The position numbers were made by a program, and so were the translations under genes. DNA of 13,410 bases from JAOUEA01 sp031364965 (GTDB lineage: Bacteria; Actinomycetota; UBA4738; HRBIN12), in the NCBI GenBank assembly GCA_031364965.1, contig JANLXF010000119.1, positions 1-13,410 on the forward strand, written 5' to 3'. The notes below the pieces were generated by a model. That model made no database searches. It had not been told where the DNA came from and worked only from the letters and a program-made list of their open reading frames with translations. Each line of letters begins with the position of its first letter. The stretch's first letter is position 1. Below, piece after piece: positions 12,136 to 13,410 of the stretch.

Positions 12136-13286
12136 CGCTCCTCCTCGGGCGCCGAAAAGGCACCTTCGAGCGCAGCCCGGGCGATCGCGTGGACCTCGCC
12201 GTCGCGACGCCCGGGCGGTTCGGCGGGCTCGGACATCGTGACAGGAACCTCGGCGCGCAGCAGGAACTCCGCGCGCTCGATCCACCCCTCGGGAAGATCG
12301 TCGGCGAGCTCCGCGCCGGCCATCTCCGCGAACGCGATCGTCCAGGCGCGAGGCACCACGCGCGCCCACTGGTAGCCGCCGCCGCCCGTCGCGACCCACC
12401 GGCCGCCGGCCACCTCGTGCGCGAGCCGGTGGAGCTCGGCGGCGACCTCCCTGTAGGCCCGGGTGGTCAGGCGCAGATCGGCGAGCGGGTCCCCGACATG
12501 GGTGTCGCAGCCGAGCTGCGTCACGATAACGTCGGGCCGGAACCGGCGGACGACCGGCGGGATCACGATGTCGAACGCGTCGAGCCAGGCGGCGTCGGCC
12601 GTCCCCGGTGGCACCGGCACGTTCACGGCCGAGCCACGGGCGCGCGGCCCGCCCCGCTCCTCGAGCCCCCCCGTCCCCGGAAAGAACCCCCGCTCGGGGG
12701 CGTACTCGTGGATCGACACGGTAAGCACGCGAGGGTCGTTCCAGAAGCAGGCCTGCACGCCGTCGCCGTGATGCACGTCGACGTCCACGTAGGCGACCCG
12801 CTCCGCACCTTGCGCGAGCAGCCAGGCGATCCCCACGGCCGGGTCGTCGTACACGCAGAAGCCCGAGGCACGGTCGGGCATCGCATGGTGGAGGCCGCCC
12901 GCCGCGTTGAAGGCATGATCGGCCGCCCCCGACCAGACGGCGCTCGCGGCCGCGATCGTGGCGCCCACCACGAGCGAACCGGCCTCGTGCATGTCCTCGA
13001 AGATCGGATTGTCGCCAGGCCCGTACCCGAAACGCCCCCACGGCCCCAGCTCACCGTGGCCCGCACGCGTCGTCGCATCGATGAAGGACGGCGTGTGGAT
13101 CAGCTCGAGGATCGAACGATCGGCCGGCTCGCAGCCGAGCCGCTCGACGTTCGCGCGACCGTCCAACCCGTATGCCTCGATCAGCTCCCACGTGAGCAGC
13201 ACGCGTTCGGGTCGGAGGGGATGCTGCGGCCCGTGGTCGTAGCCCTTCGCCCGCGGACTGACGACGAGCCCGACGTGCTCGCTCAC
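12132..13286 (-). CDS. acuC: AcuC family protein (class I histone deacetylase-like amidohydrolase)
   Basis: The product is 384 residues, normal for AcuC, from the GTG at 13286 that overlaps the upstream stop (GTGA). AcuC is a Zn-dependent deacetylase; in Bacillus it deacetylates acetyl-CoA synthetase. All catalytic elements of arginase/deacetylase-fold enzymes are visible: HPLRPERV (22-29), GGLHHAM with the catalytic His133/His134 pair, YVDVDVHHGDG with zinc ligands Asp170 and His172, QLGCDTHVGDPL with Asp261 as the third ligand, and GGGGY with the oxyanion Tyr305. The last 60 residues form the usual C-terminal helical tail. Its neighbours, a class III aminotransferase and pyruvate kinase, suggest control or metabolism around acetyl-CoA/pyruvate. 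Substrate specificity, whether protein acetyl-lysine or a small acetylated polyamine, is not determined by the sequence. Confidence 0.94.
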   Translation of the reverse strand: MSEHVGLVVSPRAKGYDHGPQHPLRPERVLLTWELIEAYGLDGRANVERLGCEPADRSILELIHTPSFIDATTRAGHGELGPWGRFGYGPGDNPIFEDMHEAGSLVVGATIAAASAVWSGAADHAFNAAGGLHHAMPDRASGFCVYDDPAVGIAWLLAQGAERVAYVDVDVHHGDGVQACFWNDPRVLTVSIHEYAPERGFFPGTGGLEERGGPRARGSAVNVPVPPGTADAAWLDAFDIVIPPVVRRFRPDVIVTQLGCDTHVGDPLADLRLTTRAYREVAAELHRLAHEVAGGRWVATGGGGYQWARVVPRAWTIAFAEMAGAELADDLPEGWIERAEFLLRAEVPVTMSEPAEPPGRRDGEVHAIARAALEGAFSAPEEER

Positions 13287-13410
13287 GCGACCGAGCTGAT
13301 CGCAGCGACGGTGCGCTCGACCAGGGTCGACCCCTCGTCGTCGCTCAAGCAGAGGGGCGGGCCGAGCATCAGCAGATCGCCGGCGCCGTCGACATGGCCC
13401 GTCGAGGAGT
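13283..13410 (-). CDS. C-terminus of a class III (PLP) aminotransferase, 5' part outside window
   Basis: Only the last 41 residues are inside the window, ending SSVA and the TGA at 13285-13283. They read SSTGHVDGAGDLLMLGPPLCLSDDE and then a final helix STLVERTVAAI. This is the closing part of class III PLP-dependent aminotransferases (ornithine/GABA/omega-aminotransferase type), where G-D-x-L-x-x-x-PPL and a following D-E-I/x helix are typical. The PLP lysine and the substrate residues are beyond the edge, so specificity is unknown. Its stop overlaps the acuC GTG start, so it heads, or is an earlier member of, the operon. Confidence 0.75.
   Translation of the reverse strand, partial: SSTGHVDGAGDLLMLGPPLCLSDDEGSTLVERTVAAISSVA

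Noticed and set aside
10834..12375. 513-codon plus-strand frame opposite pyk
   Set aside because: It is the shadow of pyruvate kinase, with no recognisable domain and no start signal.
12132..13286. AcuC as evidence for eukaryotic DNA
   Set aside because: AcuC homologues are widespread in bacteria. The gene structure, overlaps and operon are bacterial.
1..13410. tRNA, rRNA, CRISPR array, insertion sequence, riboswitch or toxin-antitoxin/defence system
   Set aside because: Reading both strands showed no regularly spaced repeats, transposase, tRNA-like arms or defence-family domains. The gaps between genes are too short for most of these.

Overview
The window is high-GC, gene-dense DNA of actinobacterial character, probably from an uncultured or little-studied lineage of Actinomycetota outside the mycobacteria and streptomycetes. 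The evidence is the gene content: a 33-residue bS22 ribosomal protein, a BldC/excisionase-like HTH protein, the ClpS-DUF2017 pair, and GTG/TTG starts. TANNNT elements also lie just upstream of several start codons, as expected for leaderless or near-leaderless transcripts. No tRNA, rRNA, CRISPR array, transposase, integrase or attachment site was seen, and no stretch over 300 bases lacks a gene.

Region 1 (1-2827, minus strand) is an envelope/exported block. It holds a 7-TM membrane protein (2827-2105), a secreted DUF4331 protein (1917-535) and a membrane-anchored TPR protein (476 to beyond base 1). A perfect 13-bp GC inverted repeat separates the last two. Region 2 (2879-5314, plus) starts divergently with a TIM-barrel sugar isomerase/AP-endonuclease-family protein. 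It continues with a 50-residue single-pass membrane peptide that overlaps, by GTGA, a nitronate monooxygenase-family FMN enzyme carrying a Cys-rich C-terminus.

Region 3 (8168-5316, minus) reads HTH regulator, Clp1-like polynucleotide kinase, ribosomal protein bS22, lipoprotein alpha/beta hydrolase, SAM hydroxide adenosyltransferase (DUF62). A candidate promoter lies at 8178-8183, and two hairpins sit between the HTH and kinase genes. This is the most interesting part: a predicted RNA 5'-kinase lies between an HTH gene and bS22, two genes I recall as neighbours in mycobacteria.

Region 4 (8252-10709) has a conserved protein of a family annotated 'phosphatase' (minus), divergent from an SDR oxidoreductase-clpS-DUF2017 operon (plus) with overlapping genes. 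Region 5 (13410-10726, minus) is a central-metabolism operon: the C-terminus of a class III aminotransferase, acuC (class I histone-deacetylase fold) and pyk (pyruvate kinase). These genes are joined by 4-base overlaps and converge on DUF2017 at a hairpin that includes both stop codons.

Most of the window is housekeeping. I see no complete new defence or biosynthetic system. The points worth follow-up are the HTH-kinase-bS22 arrangement, the small membrane peptide coupled to the FMN enzyme, the DUF4331-TPR pair and the hairpins at gene junctions.
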